Assembly: GCA_003599505.1 (NCBI GenBank)
Contig: QZKO01000007.1
Location: 1 to 37,084, forward strand
Direction: 5' to 3'
Length of the DNA stretch: 37,084 bases
DNA from: Nitrospiraceae bacterium
Lineage (GTDB): Bacteria; Nitrospirota; Thermodesulfovibrionia; UBA6902
Positions 6,398-15,291 of this stretch are shown here, piece after piece; position 1 is the first letter of the stretch, and the number at the start of each line of letters is the position of its first letter. The notes under the pieces are model-generated. The model was not told the origin of the DNA. It saw only the letters and a program-made list of their open reading frames with translations, and searched no databases. A program made the position numbers and the translations under genes.

Positions 6398-9351
6398 CAC
6401 CCTCCCATCTCCATCAGCGCCGCGGGAAAATTTCCGAACACATCGGAAAGGCGCAGGACCTGCCTGCCGTCCCGGCCGGCAACTGCGGCATTCTCGCCCG
6501 TAAATACGCTGCGGTATACCATCTCCCTTTCTTCAAAGGGTATCACAATGCAGGTGTCGTGCCAAACTTCTTCACCGAGCGGGGGCGACCCCGGGGGTAC
6601 AAGCCGCGTCAGAAGCCTCGGAACGGCAACCACTATCGTTTTATCCTCCTTTTTCCTTGCAAAGGCGCATACATGGTCTTTCAGCAAACCTTCGACGTCA
6701 AGAGGCACATACTCCCCTTCTTCAAACAGCTCCCTGTTCACCCTCCGGTAATTCAACGCCCTGCGGACCAGATACATCTTTATCCTGCCGTCGTCTTTGT
6801 TCATAAGTAAATCTTTTGCAAGCTCCTGCAACCCGTTCCCGGCTTCTCTCCTTTTGATCTCTTCAAGGAGGGCGGTCCTCTTCAAATAGTCTACAGGACG
6901 CCGGTTGTCGGGGTCTACGAGGCTGAAATCCCACAGCTCGGTCCCCTGATAAAAATCCGGCACGCCGGGAGATGCTATTTTAAGGAGTGTCTGAGACAGA
7001 GAATTGAACATGCCGTAGTGAGAAATCTTTTTCTGGAAAGGCATAAAATCATTCAGAAACTGATTGCCGGGATAAGGCTCCATGAGCTTTTCGATAAAAA
7101 CCATCACAGCGTCTTCATAAACGGAATTGAGGCTTATCCAGCTTGAATTGACCTTTGCCTCTCTTACCGCCTTCAGCATGTATTCCCTGATCCTCTGTTT
7201 GAATTTATCATATTCAGTCCTGTCCATCCGGTCAACAGGCCAGGACCCGATAAGCGTCTGGTATAACAGGTACTCGTCATTTCTGTCCGGCAGTCTCTGC
7301 CCCTCCAGGACCGTTTTCTTTTTGATGTTTATTTTGCTCCATGAAACAAGCCGCTGCCTCCATTCATCCGGGACCTCTGAGAGGACGTTCAGCCTCGCCC
7401 TCACGTCCTCTCCCCTCTTGGTGTCGTGCGTAGCGGTTGTTATGAGCGCATGAGGCCAGTATTTCATTCTCTCTATATTCTGGCCGTGAAATGTTTCAGG
7501 GAGGGTCCCGAACCGGTCGGGGCTGCCTCCCACTTCATTGAGAGAAACGAAACGGTTATAGACGTAAAAGGCGGTGTCCTCAACTCCCTTTGCCATGACC
7601 GGGCCCGTAATCTGCTGAAACCTCATAGTGAAATCAAGCCATTCTTTCCGGTCGTCATCGCCGAGATAATCAGGACAGTCAAGCAGGAGGACGTCTTTGA
7701 GAAAATTGAAGACCGATTCGTTTATTGCCGGATTTCTGCGCATGGCCTTTGATACCGCAGACTCGATGTATTTCCGGTCCCTGTCGTTGACGCCTGACGG
7801 TCTTATATAAGTCCTGTAGACAGGGAAAAAAGCAATAACTTCGCCGATAACGCCCCTGAGACTGTATAGGGTAAAATCCCGCGTGTGCCTGTTCTTTTCA
7901 GAGATGCGGTTCAGGTAGTGGGCCAACATATTGAGTTCGCTTGCCATCGCTACATACATTATCTGCTTCTTCTTTTCATAGATAATTTCGGTAAAATTCA
8001 GTTTCGCCCTGATGAACCTGAAATAGATTTCATCGAAGGCTTTTGCATTTGCAGTGTCGATGAATACTCCGTTTACGGAATTCAGAAACACATACCCGGT
8101 CGTGCTGAAGATAGGCCAGTCCTCCGGCATCCTCTCGCCTTTAATCAGTATCTTTTCTCCGACGATGTAGAAAGGCTTATACTGCGGGTCGTTTGATAAC
8201 ATCTCTTCATATTGCTTTTCCGATTCCAGTGTTTGCACAGCCTCTTCATTCAGCGTCCTCTGCATAAAACACTCCCTCTGAAGACGCCTGAAATACTCCG
8301 CAGGGTCGTACAATCCGTCCGGATGATCAACTCTGAGTCCGGTAATCTTCCCTTCCCTGATGAGCTTTAAAATCAAACCGTGCGTCTTTATGAAGACGTC
8401 CGGGTCTTCCACCCGTATTGCGGCAAGCTCGTTTATGTCAAAGAATCTCCTGTAGTTAATCTCTTCCGTAGCGACCCTCCAGTGTGAAAGCCTGTATACT
8501 TGTTCACTGATAAGGCTGTCGAGCAGGTCAAAGCTCCTCGGCTCTCCTTTTGTCCCGTTGAAGGTCCTCACATTATTGTCAATAAACTCCATTATGCCGG
8601 GGCCTTCACAACACAAAGCCCAAAGACGTTTCTTGATGACCTCCTTCTCCCTGTACCGTTCCATGATCTTTTCATGGTCCTTTTCGGTATAAGGCGGCAG
8701 GTGTTCGATCGCCGTTATGATGCTGAGGAATTCGGTAAGGTGAGGGTCTTCCTCCGCCGGCCTGCCGGCAAGATTTTCAATATCATGCTTCAGGACAAGC
8801 AGGTACGTCAGCGGTCTTACAGGAAATCTGTGCTCGTAATAAGTTACATAGAATGCGCCTTCCTGGAAACTCAATGAAATTTCCTGGTCCTCAAGCGCCG
8901 CGCCGTACTGGCCGCCCAGCACCGGCAGGAGCACTTTGTCTTTCAGCTCCCTCTTGACCGGGTCCCAGTCTACGTCAAAGAAACCGGCGAACACGGAGCC
9001 CGGCCCGTTCTCAAGCAGGTCCATCCACAATGCATTTTCACTGCCGACAGCCATGTGATTAGGCACTATATCGAGTACCTGTCCCATGCCGTATTTCCGG
9101 AGCTCCTTTACAAGATCATCATACTCTTCTTCCGTCCCGATTTCAGGATTGAGCATGTTGTGGTCTACAATGTCATACCCGTGGAGGCTCCCCTTTTTCG
9201 CTCCTAAGTAGGGCGATGCGTAAATATCGCTTATTCCGAGGTCGTGCAGATAGCGGACAATATCCCTTGCGTCAGAAAATCTGAAATGTTTATTGAACTG
9301 CAGCCTGTAGGTTGAAACAGGGACCCTTAATGTGTTTCTTTCGTATGACAT
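6397..9351 (-). CDS. treY: Malto-oligosyltrehalose synthase
   Basis: A 984-residue GH13-family enzyme that converts the reducing-end linkage of maltodextrins or glycogen chains into an alpha,alpha-1,1 bond. The N-terminus VPVSTYRLQFNKHFRFSDA and the block DIYASPYLGAKKGSLHGYDIVDHN are diagnostic of TreY. The catalytic nucleophile lies in GLRVDHPDGLYDP, the acid/base in IVGEKIL, and the transition-state residues in TATHDTKRGED. The length is at the upper end of the family. AAAGG lies before the ATG. It acts with TreZ, encoded just upstream, and its stop overlaps the following glycosyltransferase start. Near the C-terminus a Pro/Gly stretch (VPPGSPPLGEE) is encoded by GC-rich repeat-like DNA. 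Confidence 0.97.
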   Translation of the reverse strand: MSYERNTLRVPVSTYRLQFNKHFRFSDARDIVRYLHDLGISDIYASPYLGAKKGSLHGYDIVDHNMLNPEIGTEEEYDDLVKELRKYGMGQVLDIVPNHMAVGSENALWMDLLENGPGSVFAGFFDVDWDPVKRELKDKVLLPVLGGQYGAALEDQEISLSFQEGAFYVTYYEHRFPVRPLTYLLVLKHDIENLAGRPAEEDPHLTEFLSIITAIEHLPPYTEKDHEKIMERYREKEVIKKRLWALCCEGPGIMEFIDNNVRTFNGTKGEPRSFDLLDSLISEQVYRLSHWRVATEEINYRRFFDINELAAIRVEDPDVFIKTHGLILKLIREGKITGLRVDHPDGLYDPAEYFRRLQRECFMQRTLNEEAVQTLESEKQYEEMLSNDPQYKPFYIVGEKILIKGERMPEDWPIFSTTGYVFLNSVNGVFIDTANAKAFDEIYFRFIRAKLNFTEIIYEKKKQIMYVAMASELNMLAHYLNRISEKNRHTRDFTLYSLRGVIGEVIAFFPVYRTYIRPSGVNDRDRKYIESAVSKAMRRNPAINESVFNFLKDVLLLDCPDYLGDDDRKEWLDFTMRFQQITGPVMAKGVEDTAFYVYNRFVSLNEVGGSPDRFGTLPETFHGQNIERMKYWPHALITTATHDTKRGEDVRARLNVLSEVPDEWRQRLVSWSKINIKKKTVLEGQRLPDRNDEYLLYQTLIGSWPVDRMDRTEYDKFKQRIREYMLKAVREAKVNSSWISLNSVYEDAVMVFIEKLMEPYPGNQFLNDFMPFQKKISHYGMFNSLSQTLLKIASPGVPDFYQGTELWDFSLVDPDNRRPVDYLKRTALLEEIKRREAGNGLQELAKDLLMNKDDGRIKMYLVRRALNYRRVNRELFEEGEYVPLDVEGLLKDHVCAFARKKEDKTIVVAVPRLLTRLVPPGSPPLGEEVWHDTCIVIPFEEREMVYRSVFTGENAAVAGRDGRQVLRLSDVFGNFPAALMEMGG

Positions 9352-9370
9352 TCGATGCCTTTCCGCATTA

Positions 9371-9473
9371 ATTCACCCTCCCTTGACGGGAGGGGGCAAG
9401 GGGGGGGTGAACATTCTTGTCGTCACCCCCACCCTAACCCTCCTCCGTCAAGGGGGAGGGAACCCGGAGCCTG
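9371..9473. repeat. Large imperfect palindromic repeat between treZ and treY
   Basis: A left half CCCTCCCTTGACGGGAGGGG... and a right half ending TCCGTCAAGGGGGAGGG are inverted copies of each other over roughly 35 bases each, with a short GAACATTCTTGTCGT centre. It fills the treZ-treY gap, and its right half is read as the last dozen codons of treZ (ending RVPSPLTEEG). A hairpin this strong could act as a processing or attenuation point between the two genes. Confidence 0.75.
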
Positions 9474-11299
9474 TACAATACAAAACTGTGCCCTCTTGTG
9501 TTCAGCACAACTCTCGAACCGTCCGACTCTATTTTATCGGCGGACTTCCCGCCTTTCCCACCCCATTCTTCAGAAGAGGAATCGAGTATCCTTGACCAAT
9601 AACCTTCCGGCAGTGTCAAGCCGATCTCAACGTCTTCCTTATTAAAATTATAAAGACAGAATATCCCGTCTTCTTCAAACCATCTCCCGACAAATAATAC
9701 CTTTTTATCTTCAAAGCCCCTTGCCTCCATATCCTCTTTGCTTAAATGTGAGAGAGCGGGAAATTCTCTCCTCAGCCGTATCAACTCTTTATAAAAACTG
9801 AAAAGGACATTATGCCTGCCCTCCTGATGCAATCCGATATTCAGCTTTGAATTCAAAAAAGTACTTTCAGCCTCCGGATCGGGGACTTCTCCTTCCCATC
9901 CGAATGATGCGAACTCATCTTTCCTGCCTTTTCTTACGGCCTCGATCAATGCCTTGTCCGAGTGGCTTACGAAATACTGAAACGGCACGGTCTCGCCGTA
10001 TTCCTCGCCCATAAAAAGAATGGGAATAGATGGCGACAACAGGACAATTCCTGCTGCAAGTTTCAACGCTTCAAACGAAACAAGATTTGAAAGCCTTTCC
10101 CCGAGCATTCTGTTTCCGACCTGGTCATGGTTTTGTGAAAAGACGACAAATTGATGCGCGGGTATGTCCCTGGAAGAATTACCGTGGTTTCTCTTCCTGT
10201 ACTCCGAATATCCTCCTGAATAGACAAAGCCCTCTCTCATGGATTTCACCAGGTGCGACACCTCGCCGAAATCGGCATAATAGCCGTCTTTCTCCTCTGC
10301 AAGAAGGGTGTGGACACAGTGATGGAAATCGTCGTTCCACTGCGCGTCAAGGCCGTATCCTCCCTGCTCATTCCGTCTTGTCAGCCTTGAATCATTCAGG
10401 TCGCTCTCGGCTATCAGATAAAATTTCCTTCCCTTCAGGACTGAAAATTCTTCAACCCTTTCCGCAAGCTCCCGGAGAAACGGCTTCGCGCTCATATCAG
10501 TGATGCCGTGCACCGCGTCGAGACGGAGCGCGTCTATCTGATAATTATTGAACCAGTGCAGCGCATTCTCTATGAAATAGTTCCTTACGTCATTGCTATA
10601 CGCATCATCAAAATTTATTGCCTGTCCCCAGGGAGTTTTGTACTTGTCGGTGAAATACGGGGCAAAGTCCCGGAGATAATTGCCTTCGGGGCCGAGATGG
10701 TTGTAGACAACATCGAGTATGACGGCAACCCCTTTTTTATGGCATTCACTTACGAAACGCCTGAGGCCGTCGGGCCCTCCGTAAGAGTTCTGGACGGCAA
10801 AAGGATATGTGCCGTCATACCCCCAGTTCCTCTCTCCCGGAAACTGGGCGACGGGCATTAATTCAATCGCATTGACTCCCAGCCCGCCCAGATAATCAAG
10901 CGCCGGGACAACCGCATCGAACGTGCCCTCTTTTGTAAATGTCCCGACATGTATCTCATACATAATCATTTCCTGGAGCGGGACGCCTCTCCAGTCGCCG
11001 TCTTCCCGCTGAAATGAGCTATGGTCGACTACCTGTGACGGACCATGAACGCCGTCAGGCTGGAAACAGGACGCGGGGTCGGGTCTTTCAGTCCCGTCAT
11101 CAAGCCTGTATAAATAACGCGCTCCGGGGAACACGCCGTCAACTTCCGACCTCCAGTACCCGCGGCCGTCTCTTTCCAGAGAGACCAGCCGTTCATCAGG
11201 AGACATGATCTTTACCCTCAATTCATTTATAAAGGGGGCCCAGACAACAAATTCACATTTCCCGGTTTCATGATACCAAGCGCCTATTCTCATTTTCAT
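9434..11299 (-). CDS. treZ: Malto-oligosyltrehalose trehalohydrolase
   Basis: A 621-residue GH13 enzyme that releases trehalose from the ends made by TreY. It has an N-terminal CBM48-like/E-set domain (VGAWYHETGKCEFVVWAP, with Met read at an alternative start) and then the catalytic barrel. The barrel contains ALRLDAVHGI (nucleophile Asp), LIAESDLND (acid Glu) and FSQNHDQVGN. The final 12 or so residues come from the palindromic repeat at 9371-9473, so the native C-terminus probably ended near SFVLYRL. Two starts, ATG 11299 and ATG 11293, are possible; AGGTAA gives better spacing for the second. It follows the P-type ATPase by 31 bases and precedes treY. Confidence 0.96.
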   Translation of the reverse strand: MKMRIGAWYHETGKCEFVVWAPFINELRVKIMSPDERLVSLERDGRGYWRSEVDGVFPGARYLYRLDDGTERPDPASCFQPDGVHGPSQVVDHSSFQREDGDWRGVPLQEMIMYEIHVGTFTKEGTFDAVVPALDYLGGLGVNAIELMPVAQFPGERNWGYDGTYPFAVQNSYGGPDGLRRFVSECHKKGVAVILDVVYNHLGPEGNYLRDFAPYFTDKYKTPWGQAINFDDAYSNDVRNYFIENALHWFNNYQIDALRLDAVHGITDMSAKPFLRELAERVEEFSVLKGRKFYLIAESDLNDSRLTRRNEQGGYGLDAQWNDDFHHCVHTLLAEEKDGYYADFGEVSHLVKSMREGFVYSGGYSEYRKRNHGNSSRDIPAHQFVVFSQNHDQVGNRMLGERLSNLVSFEALKLAAGIVLLSPSIPILFMGEEYGETVPFQYFVSHSDKALIEAVRKGRKDEFASFGWEGEVPDPEAESTFLNSKLNIGLHQEGRHNVLFSFYKELIRLRREFPALSHLSKEDMEARGFEDKKVLFVGRWFEEDGIFCLYNFNKEDVEIGLTLPEGYWSRILDSSSEEWGGKGGKSADKIESDGSRVVLNTRGHSFVLYRLRVPSPLTEEG

Positions 11300-11330
11300 T
11301 TACCTGTAAAAAGATAAACGACATACCGGA

Positions 11331-14027
11331 TTATGTCAACCTTAATTTGCGGTTCTCACTGCTCTGTCTTCTTATCCATTTGTCCATCTCAACAACTGCT
11401 ATTACCGTAGCAGAGACCATTAGTATTTGCAGCCACTCGCCAGCAGCTATCGGTCCGGTCCTGAATACCCACTGGAGCGCCGGCACATAAAGCACGGCCA
11501 ATTGGGCAAAAAAGGCGGCCACCATGCTGAAGAAGAGAAAGGGGTTGCTCATAGGGCTCATCTTAAAGATTGATTGCGTCTCGGAGCGGCAGTTGAAGGC
11601 CTGATAAAACTGGAAAAAGACCATCGTAGTGAGAGCAATAGTACGCGCCTTCTCAAGAGACGCGCCGGAATTCAGATACCATATAAACATGAACAGAGTG
11701 CCGGCCGCAAGCGTGGTCCCCATTAAGACGGTCCTCTGAATCATCAGGCTTGACATTATGCCTTCTTTCGGCTTCCGGGGATGCCTGTCTAATACTCCTT
11801 TTTCCGCGGGTTCAAAAGCAAGGGCCACATCCTGCAGGCCGTTCGTTACGAGGTTGAGCCACAATATCTGGGCCGGTATATATGGTATGGGAAGTCCCAT
11901 CAGTATGGTTACGAGTATGGCAAGCAATTCTCCGAAGCCGCATGACACAAGAAATATGGCGACCTTTTTGATATTGTCATAAACAACCCTGCCCTCCTCG
12001 ACTGCCGCAACGATACTGGCGAAATTATCATCCGCAAGGACCATATCGGACGCCTCCTTTGCCACATCCGTGCCCGTCCTGCCCATTGCAATGCCGATAT
12101 GGGCGGCCTTCAGCGCCGGCGCGTCGTTCACTCCGTCTCCGGTTACGGCCACAACTTCGCCGTGCTTCAGCAACCCGAGAGTTATCCTTAACTTGTGCTG
12201 GGGCGAAACCCTGGCATATACGTTCACGGCGCTTACCTTTTCGAAAACCTCATCGTCAGTCATGCCTTCCAGTTCCATGCCGGTAAGAACGTCCGCGTCA
12301 TTGTCCGCAATGCCGAGTTTTCCGGCAATCGACCTGGCAGTTACGGCATGGTCGCCGGTAATCATCACAACCCTTATCCCTGCCCTCTTGCAACTCCTGA
12401 TCGCTTCTATAGCCTCCGGCCTCGGGGGGTCTATCATACCCTGAAGCCCGGCAAAGACAAGGCCGGATGTGATACCAGGGCACTCCACGTCCCTGCAGGT
12501 CAACTCCTCAAGTTCGCCCTCTACTTCCTTGTAGGCAAATGCAAGCACCCGCACCCCTTCCTTTGCAAAGCCTGAAGCAACGTGCAGGATGTCTTTTTTA
12601 TTTATGGCCCCGCCGTGCATATATTCGGCGCACATGTCAACAACCTTTTCAGGCGCGCCCTTAACGAATATCAGCTTCTTTCCTCTGTGCGTGTGGAGGG
12701 TCGCCATATAACTCCTTTCAGATTCAAAAGGTATAATGGCTATTTGCTGATACTTCTCCCGTTCTTCCTCTGTCTTTAATCCCGCCTTCATTGCGGACAC
12801 GATCAGCGCCCCTTCAGTGGGGTCCCCGTCGACCCTGTACCGGCCTTCCTCTTCGTAGAGATTTGATTCATTACAGAGAAGCCCTATCCGGAACACATGT
12901 GCGAGACTTTTAAACTCTTTTGCGTCGATGCTTCTGCCTTCATGCAGGACCTCGCCTTCCGGCTCGTATCCGCTGCCGGTGACCTCGTAGACGTGTTCGC
13001 CGTCGTAGAGCAGTTTCACCGTCATCTCATTTTTTGTCAGTGTGCCTGTCTTGTCCGAACCTATGACCGTCGTGCTTCCGAGAGTCTCCACCGCAGGGAG
13101 TTTCCTGATAATGGCATTGCGTCTCGCCATCCTTGCCACGCCAATGGCCATTGCTATGGTAACAGCCACCGGCAATCCTTCGGGTATTGCCGAGACCGCC
13201 GTGGCCACGGCGGTCATGAACATTTCGGACGCCTTTTCCCCGAGGATTATGCCGAATCCGAAAACCATAATTGAAAATGCAATGACAACAAGTCCTATCA
13301 ATCCGGCAAACCGGTCCAGCTTGTCCTGCAGCGGGGTCCTGATAGAGACAATCTCTTTGACCTCTTCGGCTATCTGCCCCAGTACAGTTCCATGTCCTGT
13401 CGCGACAACGGCGCCCCTGGCCCTTCCCGACACGACAATCGTCCCCATGAAAGCCATGTTCTTCCGGTCGCCCGGCGTCAGATTGTCCTCCTTTATGGGA
13501 CCCGTGTGTTTCAAGGCGGGAACAGACTCTCCTGTGAGCATTGCTTCTTCAATCTTGAACTCGATTGTGTGCGTCAGCCGCAGGTCGGCGGGTACCCTCG
13601 TGCCGGACGCGAGAAGCACTATGTCTCCGGGCACAAGTTCTTCACTGTTAATCTCCTTTTCCTTGCCTTCCCTGATCACCCGCGCCCTGGGGACCAGCAT
13701 CTTCTTCAGCGCCCGGACGCTCTCTTCCGCTTTGAACTCCTGTATATAGCCGATAATCGCATTGAGGACCACCACGGCAAAAATGACGCCGGAGTCTATG
13801 TATTCCTCAAGCAGTATGGTTACGACTCCGGCTATCAAAAGGATATAGATAAGCGGGCTTGTGAACTGATGGAGGAGTATTTTAAATTTACTTATCTTTT
13901 CTTCTTCAGCAAGCTTGTTCGGTCCGTATTGAACGATGCGCTCTTTCGCCTCCGCGTCAGTCAATCCGCTTTCTGAAGAGCCGAGCTTATGCAATACTTC
14001 TTTGACATTAAGCTGATACCAGTCCAC
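11331..14027 (-). CDS. P-type cation-transporting ATPase (P2 type, Ca2+-like)
   Basis: 898 residues starting at GTG with GGAGGTAAAAC before it. All P-type landmarks are present: an N-terminal cation-ATPase domain, the actuator loop with LTGESVP, the membrane motif AIPEGLPVAVT, the phosphorylated Asp in DKTGTLTKNEMT, the nucleotide-binding KGAPE, and the hinge TGDGVNDAPALK. About ten membrane helices are expected, the last four after GRVVYDNIKK. PEGLP plus the length suggests the SERCA/PacL-like P2A group (Ca2+), though Na+/K+ pumping members look alike. It is the first gene of the minus-strand operon leading into treZ-treY, consistent with ion and osmotic homeostasis. Confidence 0.93.
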   Translation of the reverse strand: MDWYQLNVKEVLHKLGSSESGLTDAEAKERIVQYGPNKLAEEEKISKFKILLHQFTSPLIYILLIAGVVTILLEEYIDSGVIFAVVVLNAIIGYIQEFKAEESVRALKKMLVPRARVIREGKEKEINSEELVPGDIVLLASGTRVPADLRLTHTIEFKIEEAMLTGESVPALKHTGPIKEDNLTPGDRKNMAFMGTIVVSGRARGAVVATGHGTVLGQIAEEVKEIVSIRTPLQDKLDRFAGLIGLVVIAFSIMVFGFGIILGEKASEMFMTAVATAVSAIPEGLPVAVTIAMAIGVARMARRNAIIRKLPAVETLGSTTVIGSDKTGTLTKNEMTVKLLYDGEHVYEVTGSGYEPEGEVLHEGRSIDAKEFKSLAHVFRIGLLCNESNLYEEEGRYRVDGDPTEGALIVSAMKAGLKTEEEREKYQQIAIIPFESERSYMATLHTHRGKKLIFVKGAPEKVVDMCAEYMHGGAINKKDILHVASGFAKEGVRVLAFAYKEVEGELEELTCRDVECPGITSGLVFAGLQGMIDPPRPEAIEAIRSCKRAGIRVVMITGDHAVTARSIAGKLGIADNDADVLTGMELEGMTDDEVFEKVSAVNVYARVSPQHKLRITLGLLKHGEVVAVTGDGVNDAPALKAAHIGIAMGRTGTDVAKEASDMVLADDNFASIVAAVEEGRVVYDNIKKVAIFLVSCGFGELLAILVTILMGLPIPYIPAQILWLNLVTNGLQDVALAFEPAEKGVLDRHPRKPKEGIMSSLMIQRTVLMGTTLAAGTLFMFIWYLNSGASLEKARTIALTTMVFFQFYQAFNCRSETQSIFKMSPMSNPFLFFSMVAAFFAQLAVLYVPALQWVFRTGPIAAGEWLQILMVSATVIAVVEMDKWIRRQSSENRKLRLT

Positions 14028-14208
14028 GTTTTACCTCCGGGCAGTCAATTTATCAGTATGACCTCTTGAAAGTGGTATAAAGATTATTTCACAGATGGCG
14101 TTAGATGTCACCTGAAATCGATTTTCTCATAATTTACGGTCTGGCAAAACTGGAGATAAAGAAGAATTTCAGGACTTCTCAGAATCCCCTTTCCGCAAAG
14201 GGAAGTGC

Positions 14209-15078
14209 ATGCACACAATGCACACAAAGATGAGAAAAGCCCCCTCCGGGTTAATTGCCGTTTTAAGGATTAATAAAGATTGGCGACTATTCGCCCGAAA
14301 TGTAGAAGAGATGGATGTTAAATACTGGAATGAGGTAGCAGAAAATTACGACCATGAAATATTCGATGTCCTTGCTCACGACAAGAGCAGTCTCATCAGC
14401 GACCGGATCAAAAACTTCGCTTCTGAAACCGGAACAGCTTCAGACATGGGATGCGGACCCGGCAAGTTCCTCCCGATACTGTCTGAGCGCTTCCGGCATG
14501 TTTATGCCTACGACATTTCAGAGAAGTGTCTGGAACAGGCACGCGACAACTGCGTCGGTCTGGCTAACATCGATTACGTCATGGCCGACCTGTCAAAGAA
14601 AAAAATCAGGATGCCGAAAGTTGATTTTGTTTTGTGTGTTAATTCTATTATCATGCGGTCCATGGTGAAGCGTTTCAGGTACCTGAGGGCGATCAGCGAC
14701 CATCTTAATCCCGAAGGGCATATGATATTGGTTGTTCCCTCTTTTGAGTCTGCAATATTTTCAAAAATCCGCCGGATTGAAAGTCACATGCGCAGGGGGG
14801 TCGGCTACGGTGCGGCGGTAATGGCCGTATGGAGAGCCAATAGCAGACAGAAGGCCTCGCATCTTCAGCAGGGCATTATCAATATCGATAATGTCCCGAC
14901 AAAGCATTACCTGAAAGAAGAACTGTTCGCTACACTGCGGGACTTCGGTTTTGAAATACTTGAAGTCATGAAGATCGAATACGGCTGGGAAACGGAATTC
15001 AGTGATCCGCCGCATTGGCTGAAGGAACCGTTTCCATGGGACTGGCTGGTCACGGCGCAGAAGGTCGGGCCGGTTTGA
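14209..15078 (+). CDS. Class I SAM-dependent methyltransferase
   Basis: 289 residues. The methyltransferase core begins at MDVKYWNEVAENYDHE (internal Met, base 14311). SAM motif I is SDMGCGPGKF at about 78-87, motif II is YAYDISEKCLEQA, and an ADLSKKK...VDFVLCVNSI segment follows. ATG 14209 has AAAGGGAAG just upstream, while 14311 has none at good spacing, so I keep the long form. The 34 extra residues are not conserved-looking and a shorter protein is possible. The substrate is unknown. It is transcribed divergently from the ATPase operon. Confidence 0.82.
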   Translation: MHTMHTKMRKAPSGLIAVLRINKDWRLFARNVEEMDVKYWNEVAENYDHEIFDVLAHDKSSLISDRIKNFASETGTASDMGCGPGKFLPILSERFRHVYAYDISEKCLEQARDNCVGLANIDYVMADLSKKKIRMPKVDFVLCVNSIIMRSMVKRFRYLRAISDHLNPEGHMILVVPSFESAIFSKIRRIESHMRRGVGYGAAVMAVWRANSRQKASHLQQGIINIDNVPTKHYLKEELFATLRDFGFEILEVMKIEYGWETEFSDPPHWLKEPFPWDWLVTAQKVGPV

Positions 15079-15215
15079 GTCAGGTAAAAACCCAAGGACA
15101 AGCGGACGCCAAAAACGTTTTTCCGACGTAATACGAGTAAGTGCAAAATCGCGACGATTCCTTTATAATCTTTACATAGCGCAGGGGTTAGATATTGATC
15201 TAAGGAACGACTTTC

Positions 15216-15290
15216 ATGGCTAATTCAGGACAACCACTCTCAGAGATATTCGGGCACATTATTATTCCCGGACGATCAAGACAGATTTGA
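15216..15290 (+). pseudogene. 24-codon ORF before the DNA methylase; possible restriction-gene stump or coupling leader
   Basis: ATG 15216 has a good ribosome site (AAGGA, 9 bases upstream). It reads MANSGQPLSEIFGHIIIPGR... to a TGA that ends one base before the methylase ATG. The start LSEIFGH resembles the opening of NotI-like restriction endonucleases (an ...EFFGH/EVFGY motif), which often sit beside DNA methylases. A deletion that left only the 5' end is therefore possible. Alternatively it is a leader peptide that couples translation into the methylase, which has no ribosome site of its own. The restriction-gene reading is weak. Confidence 0.35.
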
Positions 15291-15291
15291 A

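Noticed and set aside
6560-6610. GC-rich Pro/Gly segment in treY as another palindrome insertion
   Set aside because: The inverted-repeat arms are not clear enough, and the segment could be native to the TreY C-terminal region.
13042-13749. 235-codon plus-strand frame opposite the P-type ATPase
   Set aside because: It is a shadow of the ATPase; low-complexity Ser/Thr/Ala-rich product typical of antisense translation.
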